From the NCBI GenBank assembly GCA_022559845.1, contig CM040128.1:271628698-271692697 (forward strand): a DNA stretch of 64,000 nucleotides, given 5' to 3'. The position numbers and the translations under genes were made by a program. This stretch comes from Amorphophallus konjac (Eukaryota; Streptophyta; Magnoliopsida; Alismatales; Araceae). Below are positions 46,633 to 58,444 of the stretch, piece after piece (position 1 is the first letter of the stretch; every line of letters starts with the position of its first letter). Below the pieces are notes generated by a model. The model saw nothing but the letters and a program-made list of their open reading frames with translations. It ran no database searches and was not told where the DNA came from.

Positions 46633-46888
46633 CGTCAACCCAAGCCACGTTGTATGGCCTCGGATGAGGATGAGTAGGTAGACCTAGACGGGATACAAAG
46701 TCTGAAGAGACTGCATTGATACAGCTCCCGTTGTCAAAGATCACCTTGCAGGGTTGAGTTTTGACCATGATGGAGGTTTGGAAGATGGAGGTTCGATGCC
46801 AGTCGTCCTCCTGTGGGTGTGCAAGGATGCAGCGAACTACACCTAGTCTTCCCTGGTTTGAACTTTCGGCAATTTCCCCCACTTGCAT
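46633..46888 (-). pseudogene. pol: Element E protease, N-terminal part
   Basis: Minus-strand reading from about 46888 in another frame than gag: LGVVRCILAHPQ, then the aspartic protease site VIFDNGSCINAVS, then LGLPTHPHPRPYNVAWVDD, cut by element B at 46632. The active-site triad reads DNG here versus DSG in element C. The frame change from gag lies between about 46843 and 46888. The rest continues at 37106. Confidence 0.85.
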
Positions 46889-48207
46889 GTACTCAACATG
46901 CGTTCCACATACCCTGTATCTAATTCCTTAAACTTGGCCACGAGATCAGGGTCAGGCTCATATCTCTCAAGGGTTTCTCCTTCCTGAGGTGGAAGCTCCA
47001 TAGACTGGGGTTCGGTGATGACCAAGGCTCGGGTGGGGTAATTGGTGGCAATATGCCCTAAGTTATGACACCTGAAGCAGCGGACTCTCGAGACAGGGGC
47101 TGGTTGGGAGGTGCTAGGGACGACTCCCTTTCCCTTATCATCTCTCCTCTCAACTGGTGGAGTATACTCCAGCCTAGGCACAGCTGCGGGTGCAGGTAAT
47201 GGGTTCCGTGGGAAAGGAGCCGTAGGGGCAACGGCCCTAAGTGGGGCAGCACTAGGGACGTAGGAGGTGGAGGGGCCAGCTCTCTCAGTATAGCGGACTA
47301 TGGGATTTCGGGTTTCAGGTTGGCGGTAGATGGGAACCCGAGGTGGGACCACCCTTTGAAACCTCTCAACATCTCGTGCAACCTGGTAGGCGTGCTCGAG
47401 GGTGTTAACCTCCCGTAAGAATAATTCCCGCTGAATACTCTCGTGTAGGCCAGCCCTAAACCGAGAGAGGGTGACGGAGGCATCCTCCATGGCTCGACTC
47501 AGAAGGAAGAAGTCATCAAATTTGGTGATGTACTCGTCCACAGACTTTCCATCTTGGGTGAGTTTTTGCCATTGGTCTAAAAGACGCTGATGGTAGGAAG
47601 GTGGCAGATACTTCTCCCTCAATTTCTCTTTCATTTCTTCCCACGTGCTAATAGGCTCCTCTCGTCTCCTTGCTAGGAGATTTTCAACGTTACACCAGTA
47701 AGTTTTGGCTTGACCCAGGAGTTTCATTTTGGCAAACCTCACCCTTGTAGCAGGGGTCATGCGGCGATGCAAGTCAAAATATTGATCCATCCCGGTCTCC
47801 CACTCAAGGTATATAGCGGAGTTGAGGGACCCATCAAAACTTGGAGCGTCAATCTTGACGTTCCGTAGGATGATATCTTTATCGTCGTGGTCTCTCTCTC
47901 GAGGCGTACGGGCCTCTTGCTCTCTACCTTGGGGAGCCTGATTCGGGCGGGCTTGCTCTCTCTCCTCCCTAGGATTGGCTACGGGATCACCATGGCCATT
48001 CACTCGTCCTTCCTCTCCCTTCAGTCGATCCTCTAAGGCTCGGATCCTCTCATCTAGCTCGGCTCGAAGTTGGCCTATGGATTCTTCAAAATGGGTCAGA
48101 AGGTTATGCTCGAGCTGAGCCAATATAGCACTCACGCTCTTCTGATCCATGAGTAGCGTTGAAGGGCGCTCTAGACGGCCGGATGAATTCCTAGACCAAT
48201 GTGGCAT
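46843..48207 (-). pseudogene. gag: Element E Gag
   Basis: Most likely start ATG at 48207 (MPHWSRNS); the frame is open a little further up without an ATG, and MDQKSVSA at 48150 is an alternative. A coiled coil lies near residues 25-75 (LEHNLLTHFEESIGQLRAEL). The Gag domain is at about 120-300 (YLEWETGMDQYF, LREKYLPPSYHQRLL). The zinc knuckle near 395 reads CFRCHNLGHIATNYPTR: the fourth ligand, Cys in C, is Tyr (TAC). The frame ends at 46843 after YVERMLSTCKWGKLPK, where the protease frame is already open, so a frameshift or recoding site lies there. Confidence 0.9.
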
Positions 48208-48834
48208 GCACGACCTCGGACCTAGATGATGCAATCCTGGGACCGATAATTAGCAAGCTATAGACCCGAATTTTGTTGGCTAATTGGCAAAGGGCCAATT
48301 TGAAGGGACTGGTCAGGGAGAGTTGCTTGCCCGAAGGCGAAGTAGTTGTGAAACTACCTCCTGACAATTAGGGTGCCCTAATGTGACAGTCTAGGGCCTA
48401 AGGATGGATACATACAAGCTCTCGCTTTCCGCTCACAACGATGCACTCTGGAGACTGGCTGCATGGATCGGGCACTCTCTCACTTCGCGCGGCAATTGAA
48501 AATATGCTAAATGAGCAAGTGAGGAGAGCACGTACCTAGCTGACTGAAAAGTCTAGCTCCGACCGAAGACGAGGGCGAGTGCGGACGTGCGTGCCCGCAC
48601 GGCGTCGACGAAGCTTGAGTGGTTACAAAGAATTCACTCCACGCAGGGAGGATTTAGTTATTACAGACCACTCAAAATTTCCCGTGCAGGGGAACAAATC
48701 ACAAATTTTCTCCGCGCAGGGAGACTTACGGGCACTCACCCCTAAAGTGCGGAGCGTCTGTCGACGACCGGATGACTCAGCCGTTGGTCGAGCCGGAGTT
48801 GTGGACTTCAGATTCCACACTTGATAAATTATTT
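48208..48834 (-). other. Element E leader, gag-proximal part
   Basis: No coding signal. Mixed sequence containing repeated CAATTTG/CAAATTG-like words near 48285-48305 and three CGCAGGGAG-type words at 48633-48720 (one GTGCAGGGGA). Confidence 0.45.
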
Positions 48835-49045
48835 AAATGACATATATAGGTATATATATATAAATATATAAATATATATAGGATTATATATATCCCAAAT
48901 ATATATTATATATATTTAACACCTCTTTTTTTCAATTTTTTTAAACTCTCTTTTTTTAATCGAATAATATATATAGATATATATATAAAGATATATATAA
49001 TACTATATATATCATATATATATAATATATATATTTAACACTTTT
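48835..49045. repeat. AT-rich block in element E leader
   Basis: Two TATATA-rich stretches around a TTTTTCAATTTTTTTAAAC spacer; the second half resembles the first (ATATATATTTAACAC twice). Low complexity. Confidence 0.75.
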
Positions 49046-49127
49046 TCAAACTTTCAACCTCCTTTTCTTGACTTTTTTTCCCTTTTCTTTTCTTTTTGTT
49101 TCAAGCTGTCAAACCTCTCCTGGTCCA

Positions 49128-49640
49128 CCTGCGTAGGCGGCCGGGTGGTCAGCCCGGGTGGGCTCGTGGGCCAGGGGTGGTGGGCTGCGAGCAGGGGGGC
49201 GGCCGGGCGCGACTGGTGGCAGGGCCTGGTGGGTGCGGGGGCACCGGCTGGAGCGGGGACGAGGGCTGCAGGCGGCCGCAACCGGGCGAAGGGCGTGGCC
49301 TGGGCGCGGGTGCCGACGGCGCGAGGGGCCGGGGCGCACGGAGGCACCGGGCGAACGGACGGGCGCGGGCCCGGGCGCGAGGGGGGGCGCTGGCCGCTCG
49401 GGTGCGGGGCTCGGGCGCGCAGGGGCGCAGGGCGAGCGGTCGCGCGCGCAGGGCGGGCGCCAGGGGCGCAGGCGGCACGCGGGCGGCGCGTGCCAACGCG
49501 CAGGCGGCACGCGGGCGGCGCGTGCCGACACGCAGGCGGACCGGGTGCGGGGGAAGGGGCCGGGGGCCGGGCGCGGCGTCGTTCGCGGCGGCGGGACGCG
49601 ACCGTTGCGGCCCTGCCACTTTTGAAGGCGGGCACGGGCG
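49128..49640. other. Extremely GC-rich block in element E leader
   Basis: About 500 bases that are overwhelmingly G+C, G-rich on the plus strand and C-rich on the element's sense strand. It contains near-repeats such as GGCGGCACGCGGGCGGCGCG at 49470 and 49505. Open frames exist in nearly every register on both strands, a composition artefact rather than genes. Many runs of GGG could form G-quadruplexes on the plus strand. Confidence 0.8.
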
Positions 49641-49689
49641 ACAATGTCCGTGCCGCGTAGTGTAAAAAAAATTCTTCTCTTTTTTTTTC

Positions 49690-49880
49690 GTTCTTTTCTG
49701 AGAATCAGAGAGAGATTAAGGGGGAGAGAGATTAGCGAGAGAGGGATTGGCGTGAGAGGGAGGGATGGGCGTGAGAGAGAGGGAGAGAGTACGGGAAGGA
49801 GAGAGAGAAATGAACAGGGAGAACAGGGAGGGAGAGAAAAACAGAAAGAGAGAAATGGGGAGAGAACGCAGGGAGTTCTT
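49690..49880. repeat. GA-rich tract in element E leader
   Basis: GAGAGAGG-type purine tract on the plus strand, CT-rich in the sense RNA, flanked by T-runs. Confidence 0.75.
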
Positions 49881-50046
49881 TGCTAGTTTTTTTTTTCTCT
49901 CCTTTTTTTTTCTTCAATTTCTTCAATCGAAATCTGTATGTTTCTCTCCTTTTTTTAATCTTTTTTTCTCTTTTTTTTTCACTCTAGCAACACAGAGATA
50001 GAGGGAGAGACGTCGGGGACGTCGGGATCGTCGGAGGCACCGTGAT

Positions 50047-50060
50047 GGGCTCTGATACCA
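50047..50060 (-). promoter_or_regulatory. Element E primer-binding site (tRNA-iMet)
   Basis: Minus strand TGGTATCAGAGCCC, three bases from the LTR end at 50064, complementary to initiator tRNA-Met. Confidence 0.9.
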
Positions 50061-50063
50061 ATT

Positions 50064-50679
50064 TGACGCGGCGGCGACGTGGGAATGGATCGACGGCACT
50101 CAGTGACGCGAACAGGACAGGAACGGATAACTGCTATCTCACACAGCTCGGCCTCACGCCGGACGGTCTCACACCGGGCGACACTCGGATCTCACAAAAA
50201 TGAGAAAGGAGGGAAGGGAGATGAACAAAGGGGCAAAGGCTCCTTCAACTCAATTCTTTCTTTCATACAACATATCATACGTAACACACCTTTGCCTCCT
50301 TATATAGGGAAGAAAGCTATAACAACAAGACCCTCTAACTTCTACTAATTATGTTCATAGTTCATACCCTTAGCCTAACAAGACAAACCCACCAACCAAT
50401 ATTTGACTTGTGGGTTTTAATCAAATAAAATATAAAAATTACACACATGTGATTTTGACTTAGACTAGCCTAATAAGACGAAAAGAAAAATACATGTAGA
50501 GAAAAGAAAAATACATGTAGAGATACATGTATACATACACACATACTCGATACGTAATATAGCACCATAGCCGTAGGCCGAGTCTTCAGGAAGGATCTCC
50601 AAGCCATAAGCTCGGTGTCGGGGCAGTGCGGCGTCGGCTCCGAGTAGTGGGCCCAGTAGTGGACCCGGTGTCCCCACCA
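50064..50679 (-). mobile_element. Element E 5' LTR
   Basis: 616 bp. A TATA box CTATATAAGG lies on the minus strand at 50298-50307. One AGTTCAT duplication near 50355 is absent from the other copy. It ends CCCCACCA and is followed by CACAA. Confidence 0.92.
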
Positions 50680-53125
50680 CACAAAGACTCAAAACAGAGA
50701 ACACCGAAGTACAGATAGTGTAAACACACACCTGTCGTACGTACTACGGAGCATAATGTAGTACACAACTGCTACTAGACTCCGGACAATCAACTAGACC
50801 TGCTGACAATGACCCTTGAGTCACACGACTCGAGTCAAGATCGTCGCACATCACATTAACACGCTGTTAATCAGCCTAGTCCCTAAGCCAAAAACTATGG
50901 GAAAACACATTATGAATGACGGCACGGAACAGCCGGATCCATAACAGCAATAAGTCCTCGGCCTCGAGCCACACAACGGACTCACGATTCTACATAAGAT
51001 GAATCACGGAACATGAGGGATCACCAAAACCCTCAAAGTACATGGACACACAAACCGAGGTAAGACACTATCTCAAAGTGTCCAAATTCATGTCTCGATC
51101 CTCACAGGATAGACGGGACACTTACGAGGTCATATGTCAACCACTAGGTCATAATCGGGTTGACCAGAAACCATAATGACTCTCGAATAACACAAAACAC
51201 AACTCGGTATAGTGGCACTCTCAGACACCCTATAACACGGTCACAGCCCTCATAGGACGTCCAAGATATCCACGGAATAATGGACTAACCAAGGGGCCAT
51301 AGCCACATCAACCGTAAACTAAATCAACACAAAAGAACACTCTGGGCAAGTGCCGGTCTCACCTTGGCCGCCAGACCAACCTAGCGGTCATCTGAAGGGC
51401 CGCTACCTTCACAGAGAACACAGGCAAATGGCGGTCATACCAAGGCCGCACCATGCCAAAGACGGTCTACATAGGGCCGTCCCATTGAGTGTGGCGGTCA
51501 AGGACATGGCCACTACACTCAGAAGACTCAAGCGAACAAAACTACAAAAGCATAGGGGTATGCGGTCTAGCTGAGGCTGCAACTTGCACAAGGCGGTCTC
51601 CTCAAGGCCGCAAGGTGACTGTAGCGATCATGGCCTGGCCGCTTAGCCCAGTCAACCCCCGAACCGACTTAACCAGTCAAAACCACTAAGCGATCTACCT
51701 TGAACCGTTTCACTAAGCCTGGAGGTCGCCCTAAGGGCCGCCAAGGACGCCATGCGGTCGAAACTAGACCGCTAGCCCGAACCTACTTAAAACCTGTTGA
51801 ACCGACATAAAACAATAGGTGGCGGTCACAGATGGGCCGCAACACCTCAACGATGGTCAGTCGCATGGCCGTTTCTCCAGCGAACTGACATAGCCAAAAC
51901 AACACGGAGAGTAGCGGTCACCCTTGGGCCGCTACTCAGAGCCTAGCAGTACTCCTCAGGCCGCTAAACAAAACTTAGCGGTCCGTCCTTGGCAGCTAGC
52001 CAAGACCATGCGGTCAGTCACGAGACCGCAAAGGTCAACTGACTTAGACACTGTTAATGGGGCTTAAAAGCGGTCCTTATACGGCCGCCTCACCACCCCT
52101 TGCGGTCTCTGGTAGGACCGCCAAGATGATACGGCGGGAAAACCATAGGAAAGCTCAAAACCCGATTTTTTTCCACACCCAAATTACATCTAAACGACGG
52201 GGAAACAACCCTAATGACCATAACATCCTTCCACAAGCCAGAAGGGATCAATCCGCGCATAAAAACGCAAGAAACAGGCGATTCTCACGAATCGACTCAA
52301 AATGAGTCACGGGGATAGTCGAGCACATACCGACTCCGATTCTCGACCAAATGCAGTAAACCTGGCGGTAATGGATTCTCAACATGCCAGGGGTTCAAAT
52401 GAAACCAACTAGGCTGAAAACCATCGCCTGGAACGGCGAACTCGGCTCACACCCCCCGAACATGTCTTTCGCCCAAACAAAGTAAAACCTGCTCAAACTC
52501 ACACCGTTCGGCTCCAAATCGCTATGGAATGCAGAAGAGAAGCAGGGCATCTGTCCCCTACCTCCACTGAAGTTATCACGCGTCAAGACAACTAAATCAC
52601 ACCGAAAATCATCGCAGGAACTTGCCCACGCCGACTTTGAATCCACCGAGGGATCGCGCCAACACCACGCTCCGTTCTTCACACCAGCAAGCTCCACGAC
52701 ACCTCAACGGCATCTCCACGACATCCCCGAGCCTCCTCCGTCTGCAGTCGGAGCAGAGGGGGTGAAAGGAGAGAGAACGGAGGGGGAGAGAGTGAACGGC
52801 GAGAGAAGAGAGAGAGAGGAGAGAGGTGAGGGAATAAAAAGAAAAAAGAAAATATGAAATTAGAAAATTTCCTAAAATCTAATTTTTTTTTGGCACAAAA
52901 ATCTATAAATTTGGAAAAATACTAGAAAATAATCTTCGCGATCCTCGGAACGAGCATAACGCACCTGTAGCGTCCCTGAATCGCAAAATTTAACGGTCAA
53001 CTCTCCATAGGGTTCCGCAAGTTATATAAGGGAGAAATTCACGTGGATCGTAAAACACGTATTAGGACCCACAAAAGAGATCCGATAGCTCTTCGATTCT
53101 GATCCGAAGAATCCAGGATATTACT
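50680..53125 (-). mobile_element. Element D LTR, segment 3 of 3
   Basis: It resumes D after element E (CACAA repeated). It aligns with element B near 38300-40540: ACTAGACCTGCTGACAATG, CTTGAGTCACA-GACTCG, then hairpins, then GATCCTCGGAACG and GAATCCAGGATATTACT. The LTR end is TACT instead of TACA (53122-53125), a one-base terminal change. Confidence 0.82.
51350..52135. repeat. Dense hairpin array in element D LTR
   Basis: About 19 units of the form GCGGTC, 6-9 nt, GGCCGC or GACCGC, spaced roughly 30-50 nt. Examples: around 51381, 51590, 51755, 51822, 51914, 52012, 52070 and 52099. Loops differ in every unit. G-T pairs (GGTC with GGCC) are common and would be tolerated in RNA. It corresponds to the array in element B but has more units. 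Confidence 0.78.
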
Positions 53126-53145
53126 GTCCTCCCCCCTTTAAGGAA
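53126..53145 (-). promoter_or_regulatory. Element D polypurine tract
   Basis: Minus strand TTAAAGGGGGGAGGAC precedes the LTR, parallel to B's tract. Confidence 0.75.
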
Positions 53146-55088
53146 TATTGTCCTCAAAATTCAAGGAGCTAACAAGTGAACAAGGGAAGAACAAACCCAA
53201 AAGCTGGCTACGCTCTCCTAATATCAGCCAAAGCTCAAAACACAAAACACGATAACATAATTCTCGAAAGATACAATTCAAAGGGACACTGCCAGACCAC
53301 AATCGCAGGCACACGCTCCGGATCTCAAGACACACCGAGCCACAGAACGAGCATGGCACACAAGGTAACACATGTCCGGCACCTCCGAAATAGGGCATCA
53401 TCGCTTACGTCTCACAGGGAAAGGAGACACGACCCATGCCACACAAACAATTACCCATAAAACACACTCGGCAGACACAACAAGCATCAATTTAAACAAG
53501 GAAACATAGTCCTCTTAGCTGACTACTCCACACATCAGCTTCCGCGCCAAGAATAATAAATCTGGCATGCAGAACGCCAATGACAGCACTGGACCACGAG
53601 CACAATCAAGTCAATCCTCACTCAGACATTACATCTGATTCGACTCGCATGCCAACTCTACCACGACAGAAGAGTACAGCAAAATCAACCAACAAGATCT
53701 CGGTCCACACCATGCCAGATCAGACTCACAGGAAACTCCTCCCAAGCTGAACACAACAACCAATAACACTAGCACTTGCAGAATCCCGGCTCCATTCTCA
53801 ACACAGAACCATGGACACAAATGCAAGCTGGGTCACATCAAGGCACAATTATAGCTGAACACATGACTAAAATGTACTATCCACGCTATGAGCAGCTTAC
53901 CAACAAGGACCCACAACAACAACAAGAATAATCTTAGAGAACGCATCTCGAGGGCCACAATCAGGTCCCGAGAGCACAACTCCCAAGAGAATAGCTAAAG
54001 AAAGGGTACTCTACCAGCATATACGTCGACAGATTCCCCCAATCCTCAAACCTGTCAATGCCAACAACCACAAAGCCTCCCACGATGGCACGGCAACCAA
54101 CAGCATCAAGGCACTCATAGCCAAGACGATGATACACCGGGGAAACAAACCTCTCGGCCGGTCAGAATCTTCCAACCAATGATCCTCGATCAATGGGTTA
54201 TAAGCCCACACGCTTCCGCTACGCACTCAACACAACGCACACATGCATCACAATCAATTCGGCATCCGCATCTTAGCATACACTCGGCGCCATCGCAATT
54301 CACAAACTGCAATATACCACGCCTCAAGTACCGATCCTGCTAACAGCCGATCACCAGTCGCCAAAGTGCAAACCAGGAAGAGCACCATCTTCAACACAAA
54401 GCACAAAGGAACGTTAACCTCAGCTTATCCTCACGTCCTGAAACGATTATTAAACCTTCACAGCACAACAACCGCCAAACACGGCATGCCGAACACGGTG
54501 CACAACGGCCCCCAATTCTAAAAACTGGGTCCAAAGCCAAGCAACCGTCGAACAAGGGTAGATCAGGTTCAGAACTAACACAGTCCACACTTAAGCAGAC
54601 ACAGGACAAAGGCTTCACCGAGATAGCACTTCCAAAGCTTACTTCGAAAAGACGTCACCAAACAGGATGAGAAGAATCAAGCTCGCCAACAGTAGCTCAC
54701 CAGGAAGGTAAATCCTAGGTTCGTCCGAGCATTCTTTCAAACAAGGCATCCAATCGACCACCTCGACACAACCTTAACACCTCAGGGGCTGAACAATCTT
54801 CAAGCTGGGATGACCAAAACAACATAAAAATGTGCACGGTCATCACACCAACGATAATGTCACCAGTCACCTGAACAAATCACGAAAAAATTTCGAACAC
54901 CGCACCACAAATTCACGCCTACTGACGAACTCTACCAAGTACAGCATAACCGAGACCAATACTATGACAAAAGAAAGGCGCTCCATCAGAATCTGATGAG
55001 AGCAAAATCATCTCGCACAGTGCCAACATAGTACGCACAAGATCACACGCAAGAAGCAAAGCGACAAATAATCGCAAAGCCTAAAATC
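53146..55088 (-). mobile_element. Element D internal region, truncated
   Basis: It aligns loosely with B's interior and is equally non-coding. It stops at about 55088, where the equivalent point in B is roughly 100 bases short of the primer site. The primer site and the whole 5' LTR are therefore missing in this window. The tandem duplication begins exactly there. Confidence 0.7.
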
Positions 55089-55270
55089 ATGGTCAATTCC
55101 CCAGCTGAAAGGGCCGCGGCCCAGACAAGTCGACGGTGTCTGTACCTTTTGCTTGCGTGCATGTCATGACGAGGCTCGACATCGTACACACATTAATAAT
55201 AATAATAATATTGTTAGTCCAAAGCGTTGAGAAAACTCGATAGGACAGCTGGGCCTGATCAGATGTGATC

Positions 55271-55274
<4 letters not shown>

Positions 55275-55349
<75 letters not shown>
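55275..55349. repeat. (AT)n microsatellite
   Basis: About 37 perfect AT units. Copy 2 of the duplication lacks it at this place. Confidence 0.95.
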
Positions 55350-55351
<2 letters not shown>

Positions 55352-55394
55352 AAAGAGGAGGATTCTAGTGCAGGGAAGCCTACAAGAGGACAAG

Positions 55395-55767
55395 TAGGGG
55401 TTTTCATGGTTCGGTTTGGGGACTTTTTTTTCCAAACCGAACCAAACTAAACTCAACCTCAAACCGAATCGAATCGAACCAAACAAATTCGATTTGGTTC
55501 AGTTTGGTTCGGTTCAAATCAAATTTTTTATATCTTATTACAATATATATGAATTTAATAAATTATATATATAAAAAAAATAAAAAATAAAAATACTTAT
55601 ATTTTGTATGTTTATACGTTTATGTAATCATGTTTTTAAAATATTTTAATATATTTATGATATATAATATTAATAAAAATAAATATAAATAATAAATTTG
55701 ATTTATTCGATTTGATTCAGTTTCACACATTATGAAATTAAATCGAACCGAATTATGAACACCCCTA
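55395..55767. mobile_element. hAT-type MITE 1 (373 bp)
   Basis: Terminal inverted repeats TAGGGGTTTTCATGGTTCGG and, reversed at the other end, TAGGGGTGTTCATAATTCGG. Flanked by the 8-bp duplication AGGACAAG (55387-55394, 55768-55775). The duplicated copy at 57357-57370 shows the empty site. TAGGGGTGTTCA-like ends and 8-bp duplications are hAT hallmarks. Internal sequence has inverted AACCGAACC motifs and AT-rich DNA, and encodes no transposase. Confidence 0.85.
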
Positions 55768-55875
55768 AGGACAAGACCTACAAAGGAAAGCTAAAAAGTA
55801 GCCTACTAGATAGCCACTAAGGAAAGTGGTCTAGAAATTAGTTTACACACTAGCCATTAATGGGAGGCTAGAAAG

Positions 55876-56165
55876 TAGGGTTTGACAAACTGAGTCGGGA
55901 CGGCCCAACTCGCATGACCCGACCGGTCCCAGCTGCAGACCGGGATGGTCGGGACGTGGGTCGCAACCGAGACGCTTCATATATTTAATATTTTTTAAAA
56001 TATAAAATATATTATAAACTAGTTGATTAAGTATTTTTGTATTATTTTATATTATATATATATATATTATATACGGGACGGAGCGGGACGGACTGAGACG
56101 GGAGCGTCCCGTCCCGTCCCAGTAAAAAATCGGGTCGGCCGGGATGACCGATCCGACAAACCCTG
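55876..56165. mobile_element. hAT-type MITE 2 (290 bp)
   Basis: Ends TAGGGTTTGACAAAC and (reversed) CAGGGTTTGTCGGATC. Flanked by CTAGAAAG at 55868-55875 and 56166-56173. The empty site is seen in copy 2 near 57459. The interior has GC-rich arms with CGGGACGG and GTCCCGTCCC words around an AT-rich centre, so the whole element can fold back. Confidence 0.82.
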
Positions 56166-56551
56166 CTAGAAAGTAGCCTAGAAAAAGTTGTTATTCATTC
56201 TTCCTCGACTATAAAATTGATGCGTCATAGTTTTAATATTGGTCCAGTTATAATAGAAGACATCATCTACGAGGTATTTTTGTTATCCCCTATACAAGTT
56301 AAGAGCTTTGTTCTCTCTATATGATGCTGTATTTCTATGCATGACTAGTCTCTAGATCCTGATATTCTTCTGCAGCTTTTGTCGGGAGACCGATGTACTT
56401 TCCTCTCTATCTAGTCTTTCGTCCTTTAGTACTTTAGTTAGTGACTAGAGTTAGTGGCCAGTCTATAGACTCTACTTTAACTTTTTCGCCTTATCATCTG
56501 AAACTTCTATAATTTGTATTGATTCTTCAAAAAGTTATATATATATATATA

Positions 56552-56698
56552 GGGAGATGTTCAGGTGGTGCCGCCACCACCTGGTGCTGGCGTCCACTTA
56601 AACGCGCCTCATTATTAAAAAAATAAATAAATAAAAATGGTGGCGCATTCAGGTGGGTGCCAACACCAGGTGTTGTCGGCACCACTTAAATATCTCCC
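56552..56698. mobile_element. Foldback/MITE-like element
   Basis: GGGAGATGTTCAGGTGGTGCC at the left pairs with GGCACCACTTAAATATCTCCC at the right, embedded in TATATA. A decayed version stands in copy 2 at about 57794-57898. The (TA)n context hides any target duplication, so the superfamily is uncertain. Confidence 0.6.
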
Positions 56699-56861
56699 AT
56701 ATATATTTCATCTGAATGCACTCCCATATTATAAATAAATAAAAATAGGGGCGCATTCATAACATCTCCTGTATATATCTCACTTGAACCCGCCCCTATA
56801 TTAAAAATAAATAAATAAATAAATAAATAAAAATGAGGCGTGTTCAACACTATCTGAACAT

Positions 56862-56995
<134 letters not shown>

Positions 56996-57139
56996 CACCG
57001 ATGCCCATATACGTACACATTGTCCTACACGCGAAGACGCCTACAATCTCCACCGATGCCCATATACGTACATATTGTCCAACATTATGTAAGGCATGAG
57101 GTTTCCGTAGATTCACGTGCTTTGTGAATTTCCAATATT

Positions 57140-58086
<947 letters not shown>

Positions 58087-58180
58087 CGGCCTCAGCTCAA
58101 GGGCTCACAGACATCGCGCGGCTGCTCGAAACGACACACAGAACCTAACCTAGCAGTGGGATCCCAGAAGTGAAGCCGTC

Positions 58181-58444
58181 TGTTGGAATATTTGGGCATA
58201 GTCCTCCTTGGGCAATAGTCCCGTATTGGTTATATAAGTTGTGGTTCACGTGCTTATGACTCTGGGCCTGTGTATCTCAACACCGCGGTTTTGTGGATTC
58301 AACATGGTATCAGAGTATGGTATTGGCCCAACTCCTCTTGTCACCTCCACCCGATTAATGTCTACGGCCCATCTTGACCGTGAGGGAGAGTGTTGGAATA
58401 TTTGAGCATAATCCCCCTTGGACAATAATCCCGTATTGGTTATA
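58181..58444 (+). mobile_element. TRIM 1 (truncated miniature LTR retrotransposon)
   Basis: First LTR 58181-58304 (TGTTGGAATATTTG...GGATTCAACA, 124 bp, with TTATATAAG near 58220). Primer site TGGTATCAGAGTATGG follows at 58305. The interior is about 86 bp and ends in the purine tract GTGAGGGAGAG. The second LTR starts at 58391 and breaks off at about 58444. No coding capacity. Same family as TRIM 2 at 62502. Confidence 0.88.

Larger units (their letters stand above)
33160..50679 (-). mobile_element. Element E: decayed chromodomain Ty3/gypsy retrotransposon
   Basis: Bounded by TGACGCGG...CCCCACCA and flanked by CACAA (33155-33159 and 50680-50684). The element lies on the minus strand, 5' LTR at the right, and is 7994 bp without element B. 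From right to left it holds LTR, primer site, an unusually GC-rich leader, gag, protease, RT, RNase H, integrase with chromodomain, purine tract and LTR. Lesions: a frameshift between gag and protease, interruption by B inside the protease-RT linker, an in-frame TAG before the integrase, and substitutions at catalytic or metal-binding residues. It is related to element C (same domain order and many shared motifs) but with 0.6-kb LTRs. Confidence 0.93.

Noticed and set aside
49054..49665. Overlapping 140-190 residue ORFs on both strands, rich in Ala, Arg, Gly, Pro
   Set aside because: Extreme GC lacks stop codons in every frame. There is no domain or codon periodicity, and the stretch lies in the element E leader.
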